Assembly (NCBI RefSeq): GCF_037038585.1
Contig: NC_092520.1
Span: 58,804,501-58,868,500, forward strand
Direction of reading: 5' to 3'
Length of the DNA stretch: 64,000 nucleotides
Source: Patagioenas fasciata
Taxonomy: Eukaryota; Chordata; Aves; Columbiformes; Columbidae
This document shows positions 63,660 to 64,000 of this stretch, piece after piece. The notes beneath the pieces were generated by a model. The model did not search any database and was not told the DNA's origin. It was given only the letters and a program-made list of their open reading frames with translations. Within the stretch, counting starts at the first letter, position 1. Every line of letters begins with the position of its first letter. Both the position numbers and the translations under genes were made by a program.

Positions 63660-64000
63660 CTGAAATGGAAGGGGAAGAATAATGTTATAAAAGCTTGTGA
63701 GCACTCTCCTTGTGTGAGAGATGACTGGAAGAAGGCAGCACGTAGTTTGGGTGGGCTCTGGTTTGGGGGTTTTTTTAGCGACAGGTTGGAGGGACAGAAG
63801 CCGTGATGAGAGGTGACATAATGCAGTAATATTATCAGACTTTTCATTTTATCACATTTATCACTTATTATTTTACAATGTTTATATTATAATTTATGCA
63901 AAGTCTTAGCACTATGTCACTCAATGGATGCTACTAATTAGTCTGAAAAACTAGCTGCTTGGGTGATCCTCCTACCAGTTGAAGCAACAGCTGACAAAGA
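63660..64000 (-). other. METTL21C: probable 5' UTR intron of METTL21C
   Basis: The CCATTTCAG acceptor that ends at 63660 on the minus strand implies an upstream non-coding exon, probably beyond the window. I see no coding sequence or promoter motif here. Confidence 0.5.

Noticed and set aside
63650-63847. In-frame upstream ATG for METTL21C at 63847
   Set aside because: A splice acceptor lies between it and the ATG at 63649. The upstream part has no similarity to METTL21C, while SAQQP follows the chosen start.

Overview
The window is vertebrate nuclear DNA, almost certainly from a bird. Many 5'-truncated CR1 retrotransposon copies are present, with the typical CR1 3' end (near TTGGAAGGGACCT), along with LTRs of avian endogenous-retrovirus type. 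Two multi-exon genes match known vertebrate genes exon by exon. TPP2 and METTL21C are also neighbours on human chromosome 13q33. I cannot name the species from the sequence alone.

Layout. 1-1616: an old plus-strand retroviral LTR interrupted by a CR1 copy. 1617-7020: intergenic DNA with no gene that I can support. 7021-8527: a minus-strand 3' LTR with a polypurine tract, a short decayed internal stretch, then a second CR1. 8530-9640: the GC-rich TPP2 promoter and first exon, with a 10-bp GC-box tandem repeat, three inverted CCAAT boxes and an NRF1-type palindrome. 9081-58299: TPP2 on the plus strand. It has 29 constitutive coding exons, all with GT-AG introns, giving 1248 residues; a 39-nt cassette exon would raise this to 1261. 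58300-59468: the convergent 3' ends of the two genes. 59469-63649: METTL21C on the minus strand, four coding exons, 269 residues. 63660-64000: probably an intron in its 5' UTR.

The two genes are not known to act together. TPP2 encodes the giant cytosolic serine protease tripeptidyl-peptidase II, which trims peptides downstream of the proteasome. All catalytic residues are intact (Asp43, His263, Asn361, Ser448). METTL21C encodes a muscle-enriched lysine methyltransferase of the seven-beta-strand class, with intact SAM-binding and D-x-x-Y motifs. They converge tail to tail about 1.17 kb apart, and their 3' UTRs may overlap.

I found no undescribed gene system. The features most worth a second look are: a perfect 10 x 17 bp array in TPP2 intron 28 carrying one CACGTG E-box per unit, 56 bp downstream of a solo LTR that contains a CRE; a helically phased GC-box array in the TPP2 promoter; the conserved 39-nt cassette exon deep in a large intron; an ambiguous 5' donor in METTL21C; and a decayed coding-like stretch in METTL21C intron 2.
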